Below, one piece after another: positions 1-8,501 of a stretch of DNA of 64,000 nucleotides (positions are counted from its first letter, which is position 1; each line of letters starts with the position of its first letter). The translations under genes were made by a program, and so were the position numbers. This stretch comes from an uncultured Ligilactobacillus sp. (lineage in GTDB: Bacteria; Bacillota; Bacilli; Lactobacillales; Lactobacillaceae): positions 124,001 through 188,000 of the forward strand of contig CALVCU010000015.1 of NCBI GenBank assembly GCA_944326135.1, read 5' to 3'. The notes under the pieces were generated by a model. That model did no database searches. It had not been told where the DNA came from and saw only the letters and a list, made by a program, of their open reading frames with translations.

Positions 1-179
1 TCAAAATGCCTGGATATCCATTTACTGACTGGATTTCTTTAGTATTCTTTATTGCAATTTTAATCTTACTTGTATTCCTTCCACAAACTAAGTTAGCGAT
101 GCTTATCTCTGTTATTTGGGTTGGAATTTTGCTCATATTCTCAGTTGCAATTGAACGTAAAAAAACGCAAAATAATTAA
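1..179 (+). CDS. Amino acid permease, C-terminal fragment (5' end outside window)
   Basis: The open frame enters from the left edge (first full codon at base 3) and ends with TAA at 177-179. It encodes about 58 residues. Two hydrophobic helices are separated by PQTK, and the tail is basic (ERKK). The opening GYPFTDW and this pattern resemble the last two membrane segments of AAT/APC-family amino acid permeases such as LysP or GabP. The substrate cannot be told from the fragment. It is convergent with the next permease and shares its terminator. Confidence 0.7.
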   Translation, partial: KMPGYPFTDWISLVFFIAILILLVFLPQTKLAMLISVIWVGILLIFSVAIERKKTQNN

Positions 180-190
180 TTTTAGCTAAT

Positions 191-240
191 AAAAAAGAGT
201 GTGAAAATCAATTCACTGAATTGATTTTTACGCTCTTTTT
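191..240. terminator. Bidirectional intrinsic terminator between convergent permeases
   Basis: A long near-perfect inverted repeat (AAAAAGAG...CTCTTTTT, arms of about 20 bp) serves both converging genes. The last codons and stop of the minus-strand permease (stop at 228-230) lie inside one arm, so the hairpin overlaps coding sequence. Confidence 0.85.
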
Positions 241-1553
241 GTTTTCATTAAATAATATATTGGAATACCAACAATTCCCCAAAATCCTAAGATTAAAATT
301 GATTTCCAGTCATATAAGACTTCACTGAATAATACAAATGTTGTTGCGATAATTGCAATCACAGCAATTACTGTTGCACCAGGAACCTTATATGGTAATT
401 CCACTTTACGACATCGTAAAATAAAAATACCGACAAACGCCATTAAATAAAATAAGTAAATACTAAAAATACAAATTCGAGATAATTTACCAGGATCAAA
501 AAACAATACCATTATAATTGCAATTAAAGAAATCAATGAAATTGCCAAAATAGGTGATTTTGATTTTTGATTATAACGCATTAAATATTTTGAAAATGGT
601 AATTGATCATCATCTGCCATTGATAATACCACTCGTGAGAAAGTCATCATTTTACCATTTAAACATGCTAAAATCGTTAAAATGATACCAATGTTAAAGA
701 TCTTACCGCCGATTTCACCAAATGCATAATGTCCAAAAAATGGAGCTGTTTCTTTCCCTAGTTGTAAAATTAAGTCGGAAGGCAGCACTTGGAGAAATAC
801 AATAGTAATCAGCATGTAGAGTAAGATAATCATCATGACCCCATGTACTAATGTTTGTGGAATTGTACGATGTGGTTGTTGGATTTCTCTTCCCATATTT
901 GCCACAGCTGACCAACCATCGTAAGCAAACAAGCTGGAAATTACAGCAACCCCAAATTGATGACTTAGTAAGTTATCACCACTTTGAGCTGTAATAACAA
1001 TCTGTGATTTACCATACATTAATCCAGCAACTACAATTGCTCCGATCATTAAGATTTTTAATATGGAAAGTGCAAATTGAACTTTAATTGTTGCACTATT
1101 TGAAATACAATTAAAAATTAAAATTAGCAAAATTGCTCCAATTGCTAAATAAGGAAAATATTTTAAAGGAAGCCCAACAAATTTAACAAGCATAATTGCT
1201 AAATACATTCCTAAAGTTCCTAGTGTAGCAGGACCATAAATAATAACTTGAACCCAACCTGCCATAAATGCAGCAAATTTTCCGTAAATTTGTTTCAAAT
1301 ATGCATATAGTCCACCAGTTGTATATTTAGATCCTAACTGTGCAATCGTCAAACTTGCAGTAAGAGTAATTATCCCACCAAGTATCCATGCCATTAAAGC
1401 TAAAAAAGGAGATCCTGCAAACCTCAATACATCTGCTTGCTTAAAAAAGATCCCAGATCCCATTACGGAACCGATTAATAACATAAAAGTGTCGCGCATT
1501 CGTAATAAACGTTGCGGCTGCTCAATATTCAAATTCGTATCTTGCTGATTCAA
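228..1553 (-). CDS. APC-family amino acid permease (SteT/LAT-like exchanger)
   Basis: A 441-residue integral membrane protein with about 12 hydrophobic segments. The signature GSVMGSGIFF in the first helix is the unwound substrate-binding segment typical of APC transporters. Overall it resembles serine/threonine exchangers such as SteT, so it likely exchanges or imports neutral amino acids; the substrate is inferred only. The start is TTG at 1551-1553, supported by AAAGGA 8 bases upstream. It lies 41 bp downstream of the SDR gene on the same strand and could be the last gene of the queT transcript. Confidence 0.8.
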   Translation of the reverse strand: MNQQDTNLNIEQPQRLLRMRDTFMLLIGSVMGSGIFFKQADVLRFAGSPFLALMAWILGGIITLTASLTIAQLGSKYTTGGLYAYLKQIYGKFAAFMAGWVQVIIYGPATLGTLGMYLAIMLVKFVGLPLKYFPYLAIGAILLILIFNCISNSATIKVQFALSILKILMIGAIVVAGLMYGKSQIVITAQSGDNLLSHQFGVAVISSLFAYDGWSAVANMGREIQQPHRTIPQTLVHGVMMIILLYMLITIVFLQVLPSDLILQLGKETAPFFGHYAFGEIGGKIFNIGIILTILACLNGKMMTFSRVVLSMADDDQLPFSKYLMRYNQKSKSPILAISLISLIAIIMVLFFDPGKLSRICIFSIYLFYLMAFVGIFILRCRKVELPYKVPGATVIAVIAIIATTFVLFSEVLYDWKSILILGFWGIVGIPIYYLMKTKRA

Positions 1554-1594
1554 AAATTTTTCCTTTCTTCATTACCAGTAAGTAATAATGCTAA

Positions 1595-2347
1595 TTATTT
1601 TTCTATCCAACCACCATCAATAGGAACAGCAACTCCATGAATATAATCAGCTCGTGGGCTTGCCAAAAACATTGTTAAAGCTGCTACTTCTTCTGGTTTT
1701 GCCCAACGTTTTGCGGGAGTTTCATCAGCTACCCATTTTGCCATATGAGCATCGCCAGCAAAATCAGCTGCATTCATAGGAGTTTCAATTGCTCCTGGGG
1801 CGATTGAATTTGCACGAATTCCCTTTGCTGCATAATCATAATCTAATTGTTTAGTATAACCAATAATTCCTGATTTGGCAGCAGTATAAGCTGCACCACC
1901 GCCTCCAGCAACCATTCCTGCAATTGAAGCCATATTCACGATTACACCGTGATGTTGTTCAAGCATTTGTGGCAATACTAAATTAGTTATACGAAAAATG
2001 CTTTTTAAATTCGTATTGAAAATATTATCCCATTGTTCTTCTGAAGTTTCTAATGTTGGAGCAAAGCCATCTAATATTCCAGCAGTATTTACTAAAATAT
2101 CGATTTGATTCTTTGCCAAAATTGGTTTAATCCAGTCCGTAATCTCTTGTAGACTACGAACATCAACTTTTGCAAAATGGAAATTAGCTTCCTGGGCTAA
2201 TTTTTCAACTGCTTCATTTTGCTGAACATCTGCTCCAAAAATAATTGCTCCTGCATCCAAAAATGCACGTGCTTGAGCATTTCCGATTCCAGAAGCAACT
2301 CCAGTTAAAATAATTTTTTTATTTTTAAATTCTGGATAAAGATTCAT
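1595..2347 (-). CDS. SDR-family NAD(P)-dependent oxidoreductase (FabG-like fold)
   Basis: A 250-residue classical short-chain dehydrogenase. It has the TGVASGIG nucleotide-binding motif near the N-terminus, NTAG in mid-protein, catalytic Ser in MASIAG and YTAAK supplying Tyr and Lys. The C-terminal IDGGW is typical of 3-oxoacyl-ACP-reductase-like members. The start ATG (2345-2347) shares bases with the upstream stop (TAATG), so translation is probably coupled to the DUF2829 gene; a longer frame from 2365 has no ribosome site. The substrate is unknown. Its place behind queT and DUF2829 does not suggest fatty-acid synthesis. Confidence 0.85.
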   Translation of the reverse strand: MNLYPEFKNKKIILTGVASGIGNAQARAFLDAGAIIFGADVQQNEAVEKLAQEANFHFAKVDVRSLQEITDWIKPILAKNQIDILVNTAGILDGFAPTLETSEEQWDNIFNTNLKSIFRITNLVLPQMLEQHHGVIVNMASIAGMVAGGGGAAYTAAKSGIIGYTKQLDYDYAAKGIRANSIAPGAIETPMNAADFAGDAHMAKWVADETPAKRWAKPEEVAALTMFLASPRADYIHGVAVPIDGGWIEK

Positions 2348-2574
2348 TAGTCTACAATCTTCCAATCATTTGCTAATACATCGCAAGAAGTTGGCATAAA
2401 TTGTGATAAAGATGGTTCTTCTTTAGTTTTAATCATCAAATATGGATTAACTTTTTCACCATTGTAAGTATCATCGTTAACTACAAAAATATATTCTTCT
2501 GAACCGCCCCAACCTTCAGTGCGGACTGCCTTTTTGCCTTTTTTTAACTCTGGTAATACTTCTTCAAATGTCAT
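2347..2574 (-). CDS. DUF2829 / Tad2-like small protein
   Basis: A 75-residue acidic protein. It begins MTFEEVLPELKKGK and contains RTEGWGG and, near the C-terminus, SCDVLANDWKIV. This is the pattern of DUF2829, the family that includes Tad2, a phage protein that sequesters the cyclic nucleotide signal of Thoeris defence. The start is ATG at 2572-2574 because GGAGG sits 6-7 bases upstream; the earlier in-frame ATG at 2589 overlaps the queT stop and has no ribosome site. It is the middle gene of a preQ1-riboswitch operon. Whether it binds a nucleotide here is inference. Confidence 0.75.
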   Translation of the reverse strand: MTFEEVLPELKKGKKAVRTEGWGGSEEYIFVVNDDTYNGEKVNPYLMIKTKEEPSLSQFMPTSCDVLANDWKIVD

Positions 2575-2588
2575 TTTAGTTTCCTCCA

Positions 2589-3077
2589 TTATTTTGTTAA
2601 ATCGATTCGTTTACTAATAATGCCAATTACAAAAGCACCGACTACCATTGATACAAATTCACCAATTGCTACTGTTAAGTAAGTTGGCCAGAATGGTAGG
2701 TGGTTGACATATTTCAATTCTAAAGCAACTGTCCATGTCATAAGTGTGCAGACAACTACTGCAATCACTAATTTACCAGTTGTAGATTTGACGTGCCGAC
2801 TTAAAAGATAACTTAAGCCAGTCATTAATAATGTTCCTAATGAGCCAAAAATTACATCAACGATTCCTAATGGTGAGAAACAGTTGGCAATTGCACAACC
2901 AATTGTTAATGCCCAAATGTATCGTTTGTTGAAAACTGCTAAGTTATTGAAAATTTCGGAAATTCTAAATTGAATACTTCCGTAACTGATTGGTGCAAAC
3001 ACCAATGTTACTGCTACATATAATGCAGCAATAATTCCACCCTTAGCTAATCCTAATAATTTTTCGTTCTTTTTCAC
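2589..3077 (-). CDS. queT: QueT-type queuosine-precursor transporter (ECF S component)
   Basis: A 162-residue membrane protein with about five hydrophobic segments. It has the QueT features RISEIFNNLAVF and a C-terminal segment with VAIGEFVSMVVG. QueT proteins are ECF S components that import preQ1 or a related precursor for queuosine modification of tRNA wobble G34. The assignment is strengthened by a preQ1-I riboswitch directly upstream. The stop overlaps the first ATG of the DUF2829 frame. No tgt or queA gene is in the window, so only uptake is encoded here. Confidence 0.9.
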   Translation of the reverse strand: MKKNEKLLGLAKGGIIAALYVAVTLVFAPISYGSIQFRISEIFNNLAVFNKRYIWALTIGCAIANCFSPLGIVDVIFGSLGTLLMTGLSYLLSRHVKSTTGKLVIAVVVCTLMTWTVALELKYVNHLPFWPTYLTVAIGEFVSMVVGAFVIGIISKRIDLTK

Positions 3078-3089
3078 AGGTATTTACCT

Positions 3090-3130
3090 CTTCCTAGTTT
3101 TTTTTAGTGGGATTTTTGCGAACCACTCCT
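3090..3130 (-). promoter_or_regulatory. PreQ1 class I riboswitch
   Basis: On the minus strand, helix AGTGG/CCACT encloses loop TTCGCAAAAATC. It is followed by an A-rich tail and ACTAGGAAGAGG. This matches the compact preQ1-I fold, in which the tail re-enters the loop as a pseudoknot and hides the ribosome site. The GGAAGAGG lies 13-20 bases before the queT start, consistent with translational control. The gene it precedes agrees with the ligand. Confidence 0.88.
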
Positions 3131-3165
3131 ATATATAATACACTATTACAGCTAGTTAATTCCAA
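3131..3165 (-). promoter_or_regulatory. Promoter of the queT operon, inside the 3' end of degV
   Basis: On the minus strand TTGGAA (3160-3165) is followed by a TATTATAT -10 region ending near 3133, just ahead of the riboswitch. The spacing is slightly long (about 19 bp to TATTAT). The -35 falls within the last codons of the degV gene. Confidence 0.5.
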
Positions 3166-4016
3166 CTGATTACAATACTTTGTTCTCCAATGTGTGCAAT
3201 CATTGATAATGGCATTTCGTGCATATCAATTTTAGCAACGGGATAAACGCGGTTTAATAATGTAATTAGTTTTGAAACAATCTGTTGATTGCGTTTATTT
3301 TGAATCATCATGATTGAAATTTTTAGGTCACCGGCCATTTCTTGGTATGCTGGAGCAATTTCACGTCGAACTTCTTTGAAAAGTCGTCCATACTGAGAAA
3401 AAGTATTAGTTACTTCTAAACATCCATCTTGTCCAAAACGTAATAGAGTTTTAGGATTTAATAATGTTTTTTCGACTGATGAAACTCCATTTTTTATGTA
3501 ACCAGTTGTAGAGATGTGTTTCAAATTTTTCATAATCACAAGAGTATGCATCTCATTACGTGCTTGCAAAATTTTAGGCTTGATTGTTTGCCAATCTTCA
3601 CCTGCTGCAACCCATTCTCCAACTAATTGCGTTAATTTTCCTTCGATAATTCCAAAAGAATATGAATCAACTAAATGTATATTGATTTTATTACGTTGTT
3701 TGATTGCAAATGAGCGTAAATTACTTCCTAATCCACTAATACTATCATCAATATGTACGCAAATTACATCTGTATAGCCCTTTTCAATCAAATCATCTAC
3801 AATTTCTTGTAATGCTTCAACTGAGACTTGCCCTGCTGATAAAAAGCATTGTGATTTACCAAGGTCATTTTTGAGTTCGACATAATCATGATAGTATTTT
3901 TCATAATATGTTTTTCCGTTTACCAATAACGGCAAAGGTAATACTTTTATATTTAACTTTCTTTTTATCTGCGGATCAATAATTGATGTACTATCCGTTA
4001 AAACTGCAATTTTCAT
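3156..4016 (-). CDS. DegV family fatty-acid-binding protein
   Basis: A 286-residue protein opening MKIAVLTDSTS, the hallmark of DegV proteins. These bind a fatty acid and, as FakB subunits, present it to the kinase FakA so that exogenous fatty acids enter phospholipid synthesis. The start at 4014-4016 follows GGATGG; the upstream in-frame ATG at 4025 lacks a ribosome site. No FakA partner is nearby, so the role is from family membership only. Confidence 0.85.
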   Translation of the reverse strand: MKIAVLTDSTSIIDPQIKRKLNIKVLPLPLLVNGKTYYEKYYHDYVELKNDLGKSQCFLSAGQVSVEALQEIVDDLIEKGYTDVICVHIDDSISGLGSNLRSFAIKQRNKINIHLVDSYSFGIIEGKLTQLVGEWVAAGEDWQTIKPKILQARNEMHTLVIMKNLKHISTTGYIKNGVSSVEKTLLNPKTLLRFGQDGCLEVTNTFSQYGRLFKEVRREIAPAYQEMAGDLKISIMMIQNKRNQQIVSKLITLLNRVYPVAKIDMHEMPLSMIAHIGEQSIVISWN

Positions 4017-4056
4017 AAAAACCATCCATTTTAAAATTTAATTTACTATGCCTTGA

Positions 4057-4410
4057 TTAAAGCCAATTTCCGACTAAAGCGCCTAAAAAAGCACAACATA
4101 TTCCGATCACATAACTAATCATGGCATATAAGATTGCTCCAGGATATTCTTTATCATGAATTAGAGCAAATAGTTCTGTATTAAAAGTTGAGAAAGTAGT
4201 ATAACCGCCTAAAAAACCAGTTCCGATTACAGCATATAATGTAGGTGTTGTCTTAATTCCTATTAACATTCCTAGTAAAAAAGCACCTGAAATATTTAAA
4301 AATAAGGTTGCAAAAGGAAAGTTAATCCGTTGATGCTGTTTTATCAAGTTAGTTAAAAAATAACGAACAACTGCCCCTAAACTGGCTCCAATACCTAACA
4401 TTACGACCAT
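4057..4410 (-). CDS. crcB: Fluoride channel subunit CrcB/FluC
   Basis: A 117-residue protein with four hydrophobic helices. It contains GASLGAVVRYFL at the N-terminus and GTGFLGGYTTFSTF in helix 3, the pore-lining signature of Fluc fluoride exporters. Many Firmicutes encode two different Fluc subunits in tandem that pair as a heterodimer; the next gene is the partner. ATG 4408-4410 overlaps the partner's stop (TAATG). AAAGGA lies upstream. Confidence 0.92.
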   Translation of the reverse strand: MVVMLGIGASLGAVVRYFLTNLIKQHQRINFPFATLFLNISGAFLLGMLIGIKTTPTLYAVIGTGFLGGYTTFSTFNTELFALIHDKEYPGAILYAMISYVIGICCAFLGALVGNWL

Positions 4411-4799
4411 TAAAATTCATCCTTTTTCTTACTAATTATTTTGCTAGCTAATAAATATGCACAAAGAACGCACAAAAAACCACCTATCATGCTAATAAAT
4501 AAATATAAAAATGCATGCAAATAGTGATTGGCCATTATCAACTTCATAAAATCAACTGTAAATGAAGAGAAGGTAGTAAAAGCACCAATAAACCCAGTGC
4601 CTAATCCCACATTAAGCCAACTTGCTAATAAATCAGATTCAATTACATAATATGTTAAGAATGCTAATAAAAAACAACCAATTAAATTAGCAACTATTGT
4701 TCCATTAGATTGCCATATCTTTCCTAAATAATATCGACTTATTCCACCGAAAAATGCAAAAAATGCTACACTTAAATAATTTTTTGTCTTATCACTCAT
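4410..4799 (-). CDS. crcB: Fluoride channel subunit CrcB/FluC (second copy)
   Basis: A 129-residue four-helix protein with GGISRYYLG and GTGFIGAFTTFSSF, the same Fluc signature as its neighbour. The chosen ATG (4797-4799) overlaps the thioredoxin stop by a few bases; a GTG at 4808 is an alternative start and neither has a strong ribosome site. Together the two genes should form a heterodimeric fluoride exporter in the cell membrane. No fluoride riboswitch was recognised upstream. Confidence 0.9.
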   Translation of the reverse strand: MSDKTKNYLSVAFFAFFGGISRYYLGKIWQSNGTIVANLIGCFLLAFLTYYVIESDLLASWLNVGLGTGFIGAFTTFSSFTVDFMKLIMANHYLHAFLYLFISMIGGFLCVLCAYLLASKIISKKKDEF

Positions 4800-5133
4800 T
4801 TTGGTCACTCTTATTATATTCAGAAATTTTTTGAGTCAAGTATTTCTCAAATTGGTCTTTGGGTTTGTATCCTGTTACCTTTTCTTTTGCTTGACCATCA
4901 ATAAATAAAACTTGGGCAGGAATATTTTGGATGCCCCACTTTTGAGCTAATTCCATATTTTCTTGAACATTTACTTTTGCAAACTTTATTTTATCGCCAA
5001 ATTCTTTCTCAAGTTGCTCAAGAACTGGATCTAGCATTTTACATGGTTGACACCAATCACCCCAAAAGTCTACCATTACCAAACCGTTTTGGGTTTCTTG
5101 TTCAAAATTAGTTGGAGTCAAATTAATCGCCAT
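4792..5133 (-). CDS. trxA: Thioredoxin with an unusual CQPC active site
   Basis: A 113-residue thioredoxin fold. It has VMVDFWGDWCQPCKML as the active-site segment and NIPAQ supplying the cis-proline. It lacks a signal peptide and is cytosolic. The usual motif is WCGPC; here Gly is Gln, which should shift redox potential or partner choice. It is the first gene of a tightly packed trx-crcB-crcB unit. Because of the variant motif, this may be an accessory thioredoxin rather than the main one. Confidence 0.88.
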   Translation of the reverse strand: MAINLTPTNFEQETQNGLVMVDFWGDWCQPCKMLDPVLEQLEKEFGDKIKFAKVNVQENMELAQKWGIQNIPAQVLFIDGQAKEKVTGYKPKDQFEKYLTQKISEYNKSDQNE

Positions 5134-5217
5134 GTTTTCACTTCCTCAAAACTTTATAATATCTTTACATTTTACTCTTATATTATCAACTATATCAAGT
5201 AAGGCGTAAAGTGATAA

Positions 5218-5252
5218 ACAAAAGCTCATTCCATTTTTAATGAAATGAGCTT
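5218..5252 (-). terminator. Intrinsic terminator of the MFS transporter gene
   Basis: Hairpin AAGCTCATT...AATGAGCTT, followed on the minus strand by TTTTGTTT, directly downstream of the stop at 5257. Confidence 0.75.
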
Positions 5253-5256
5253 AATT

Positions 5257-6624
5257 TTATTTTTGCTTTTGTTTTTTCGGAGACATTACCCGATTATATT
5301 TCTTGGTGAAGAAAATTAATAAAAGAATTGAAGCTGCAAAGTAGAAGAAACTAGTGATATAGTAAGCTGTCGCATATCCTGCACTCGTTTTGAGTAAGAC
5401 ATTTTGGGTAAATAATCCTACTAAAATTCCAATAATTGCGTTGATAATTGTCATTAAAGAACTAAATGCTGGTCGCATATCTTTTGAGACTAAAATCATT
5501 TGTAATGATTGTTGAATTGGCATTGCAGCATTAGCTAAGCCAGAACGAATAAATAAAATAATTCCAATTACGATCGTAACTGCTCCACCAAAAATATTTC
5601 CTTTAGCAATTAATAGCATCATTGGAATACATAAAATCGTAGTAACTGCGTTTGATACAACGGAACCCATTGTCTTTTCTAGCCATGGTGCACACATGTA
5701 CCCTAATACCATTGCTAATGTTTGGAAAGAAATAATAGTAGAAACTGTTCCTCTTTGAATATGTAAGAATTCATTTAAATAGATTGGAAAATATGGTACT
5801 ACCAATAATATTCCTATTTGTGTTAATCCAAGGAAAACCAACCACAAAATAACATCTTTTTTAGCTAGAACCTTAAAATCTAAGGCATTTTTAGCTTTGT
5901 TTTGTTTTTTCTCTTTCTTGGTTTCTATATAATCGTCTCTTTTTTCACGTAATAGAAAGGCACTGAAAAAAGCTAATGCTGTTAAAATTATCGCAATGAT
6001 AATTACTGTTTTATATCCAATAATATAGTTATGTAGTTGTAAACTATTCATTTTACTTGAATCTGCGGATAAAATTGACGCTTCTTGATAACTAATTCCC
6101 TGTTTAAGACTAAATACCCATACTACGATTTTGCCACCAAAGAACGAAACGATTGCCTGCATGATTAAATTTACACACATTACTACCGACATCATAAATG
6201 TTCTTTTTTCCCGTGGAACATAGACAGTGTACATTAGTGGATACATAAAATCATATAAACTTACTCCTGCAGTTATCAAAATATATGCTAGTGCAACAAT
6301 TGCCGTATTATCAGAAAGGACTGTAACTATCATTGAAATTACTGTAATGATTGGTGTAATTAAAAGAATCTTTTTATATCCCACTTTATGTACATATAAC
6401 AAAAGTATGGCGACAATTGCTTGACCAATCGCTGAATACATATTTAATCCAGTAACTACTTGTGGTGCAATAATATCTAAATAAGAAACTAACGTATAAA
6501 GTGTAATTCCAGCAACCCCACCAAGTAATCCATAAATTAAAACATATACCCAGACATTCCGTTTATATCTTTTATCCCATTGAATCGATGAATCATCATC
6601 TAAATAAACAGTAGTATTTGACAT
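5257..6624 (-). CDS. MFS transporter of unknown substrate
   Basis: A 455-residue protein with about 12 hydrophobic helices in two bundles, joined by a lysine-rich loop (EKKQNKAKN). It fits the major facilitator superfamily. The start is ATG 6622-6624 behind GGGGAG; the upstream GTG lies on the ribosome site itself. I recognise no substrate signature. It is monocistronic, with its own terminator and a gap of over 150 bp upstream. Confidence 0.75.
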   Translation of the reverse strand: MSNTTVYLDDDSSIQWDKRYKRNVWVYVLIYGLLGGVAGITLYTLVSYLDIIAPQVVTGLNMYSAIGQAIVAILLLYVHKVGYKKILLITPIITVISMIVTVLSDNTAIVALAYILITAGVSLYDFMYPLMYTVYVPREKRTFMMSVVMCVNLIMQAIVSFFGGKIVVWVFSLKQGISYQEASILSADSSKMNSLQLHNYIIGYKTVIIIAIILTALAFFSAFLLREKRDDYIETKKEKKQNKAKNALDFKVLAKKDVILWLVFLGLTQIGILLVVPYFPIYLNEFLHIQRGTVSTIISFQTLAMVLGYMCAPWLEKTMGSVVSNAVTTILCIPMMLLIAKGNIFGGAVTIVIGIILFIRSGLANAAMPIQQSLQMILVSKDMRPAFSSLMTIINAIIGILVGLFTQNVLLKTSAGYATAYYITSFFYFAASILLLIFFTKKYNRVMSPKKQKQK

Positions 6625-6730
6625 ACTTAACACTCTCCCCTTGTTAAAGTATTTTAATTATATACTGTTTATTTTGCTTTTATTACTATTTTGTTACAAA
6701 ATGCAGGTAAAGATTTTGGGCACAAAATAA

Positions 6731-6761
6731 AAAAGATTATGCCAAATTGGCATAATCTTTT
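6731..6761 (-). terminator. Intrinsic terminator of dtpT
   Basis: A perfect 14-bp hairpin (AAAAGATTATGCCA with its complement), followed on the minus strand by TTTTTTATTTT. It lies about 15 bases after the dtpT stop. Confidence 0.85.
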
Positions 6762-6777
6762 GAGTTAGTCTTTAATT

Positions 6778-8262
6778 TTAATCTACACCATCCATTAAAG
6801 CATGAATCTTCTTAACGAAGAAGCAAAGGATGATACCAAATACGATACTTACACCACCAATGATTAAGAAGTATGGTACTTCTGTAGCTGTTGAGTAGTA
6901 TTTAACAATTTGTGCGTTAATAGCTTGACCAGCAGCATCAGCAAGGAACCACATACTCATCATTTGTGAACGGAAAGCTTTTGGTGCTAATTTTGTTGTC
7001 ACAGATAATCCAATTGGAGAAATCAACATTTCACCGATTTCAACAATGAACCATGAACCAACTAACCAGAATGGGCTAACACGGCCGCTTGTTCCTTCTA
7101 AAATACCAGGAAGTGCCATCCAAGCGTATGATAATCCGGCAAAAATTAAACCAGCAGCAAATTTACCAGGTGCACTTGGTTGTTTCTTCCAGTGATCCCA
7201 TAACCAAACAAAGATTGGTGTAAGAATCATGATGAACAATGGGTTCAATGTTTGGAAGTTAGAAGCAGCAAAGTGCCATGAACCAATATGTAATACTGTA
7301 CGGTTTTCAGCAAATAAAGCTAAAACAACTGAACCTGATTCTTCAATACCCCAGAAAATTGCAGCAGCAATGAATAATGGGATATATGCACTTACACGGT
7401 GACGTTCAACCTTTGTAACTTTTTTACTTCTAAGCATAATTACAAAGTAAATAATTGGTAAGGCAATTGCGATAATTGTAATTAATGTAATTACATTATC
7501 AATATTTAATTGTCCAGCTACAGCCATTAATACTAAAACAGCAATCAATGCAACTACACCGATAATAATTTTGTTGATTAATGGTTTTAAATCTTCTTTA
7601 CTAATAGGATCTTTTGGTTCCAAGCTTTCTTTTGATAAGTATTTTTTACCATCAAAGTAGTATTGGATTAAACCGATGAACATACCAATAGCAGCTAATG
7701 CGAAACCTGCGTGGAAGTTCATGTTACCATTGTGGCCGAATAAGTTAGCAACAAATGGTACTGCCCATGGTGCAATTGCAGCACCTAAGTTAATACCGAA
7801 AACAAAAATGTTGAAACCTGCATCACGTCTGCGGTCTTCTTCGCTATATAAATCACCAACCATATCAGAAACGTTTGGTTTCAATAAACCAGTACCGATA
7901 ACGATTAATGCAATTGATACATATAATGCAGCTGCACCAAATGGTAATGAAAGTGCGATATGACCAAGCATAATGAATACACCGCCAATGAAGACTGTCT
8001 TTCGACTTCCCCATACACGGTCACTCAACCAACCACCGACAACTCCGGCCATGTAAACTAATGAACCGTAAATTGACATGATTGATGCTGCAGTAGCCTC
8101 ATTAAATCCTAATCCACCCTTGCTAATTGCAAAGTACATGTAGAATAGTAAGATTGCTCGCATTCCATAGTAACTAAATCGTTCCCACATTTCTGTAGAG
8201 AACAATGTAAGCAGTCCTCTAGGTTGCCCAAAGAACGAATGATCTTGTTTCTGTGTATCCAC
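6778..8262 (-). CDS. dtpT: POT-family di-/tripeptide:proton symporter DtpT
   Basis: A 494-residue transporter. It has [24 protein letters not shown] at the N-terminus, including the E..ERF.YYG proton-coupling motif, and LLKPNVSD of the second POT signature. It imports small peptides from milk or gut protein digestion, complementing intracellular peptidases such as PepC. The start is GTG at 8260-8262, because GGAGG lies 8 bases upstream; the longer frame from 8295 would place that site inside the gene. Confidence 0.93.
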   Translation of the reverse strand: MDTQKQDHSFFGQPRGLLTLFSTEMWERFSYYGMRAILLFYMYFAISKGGLGFNEATAASIMSIYGSLVYMAGVVGGWLSDRVWGSRKTVFIGGVFIMLGHIALSLPFGAAALYVSIALIVIGTGLLKPNVSDMVGDLYSEEDRRRDAGFNIFVFGINLGAAIAPWAVPFVANLFGHNGNMNFHAGFALAAIGMFIGLIQYYFDGKKYLSKESLEPKDPISKEDLKPLINKIIIGVVALIAVLVLMAVAGQLNIDNVITLITIIAIALPIIYFVIMLRSKKVTKVERHRVSAYIPLFIAAAIFWGIEESGSVVLALFAENRTVLHIGSWHFAASNFQTLNPLFIMILTPIFVWLWDHWKKQPSAPGKFAAGLIFAGLSYAWMALPGILEGTSGRVSPFWLVGSWFIVEIGEMLISPIGLSVTTKLAPKAFRSQMMSMWFLADAAGQAINAQIVKYYSTATEVPYFLIIGGVSIVFGIILCFFVKKIHALMDGVD

Positions 8263-8426
8263 TAATAATTCCTCCAAAATGACTAATTCTAACATTAATA
8301 AAATTAATCAATAATATTAAATTCGATCAGATTTTTTTATCGACTTTCCTATTATAATAAAAAAATTAAAGTTTGACAATAGTAATATTAAATAAAAATT
8401 AAAATGCCTAACTTTTGTCAAATAAA

Positions 8427-8485
8427 AAAGTATAGCCTTAAACCAGAGAAATCAAATAATTTCTGCTGATTACCGCTATACTTAC
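8427..8485 (-). terminator. Two-part hairpin terminator behind the AgrC-like kinase
   Basis: Outer arms AAGTATAGC (8428-8436) and GCTATACTT (8475-8483) enclose an inner arm CAGAGAAAT/ATTTCTG. On the minus strand the structure is followed by TTTTTTATTT. The large interrupted stem is unusual for a simple terminator. Confidence 0.6.
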
Positions 8486-8501
8486 TTTTATCAACCGAAA
8501 G

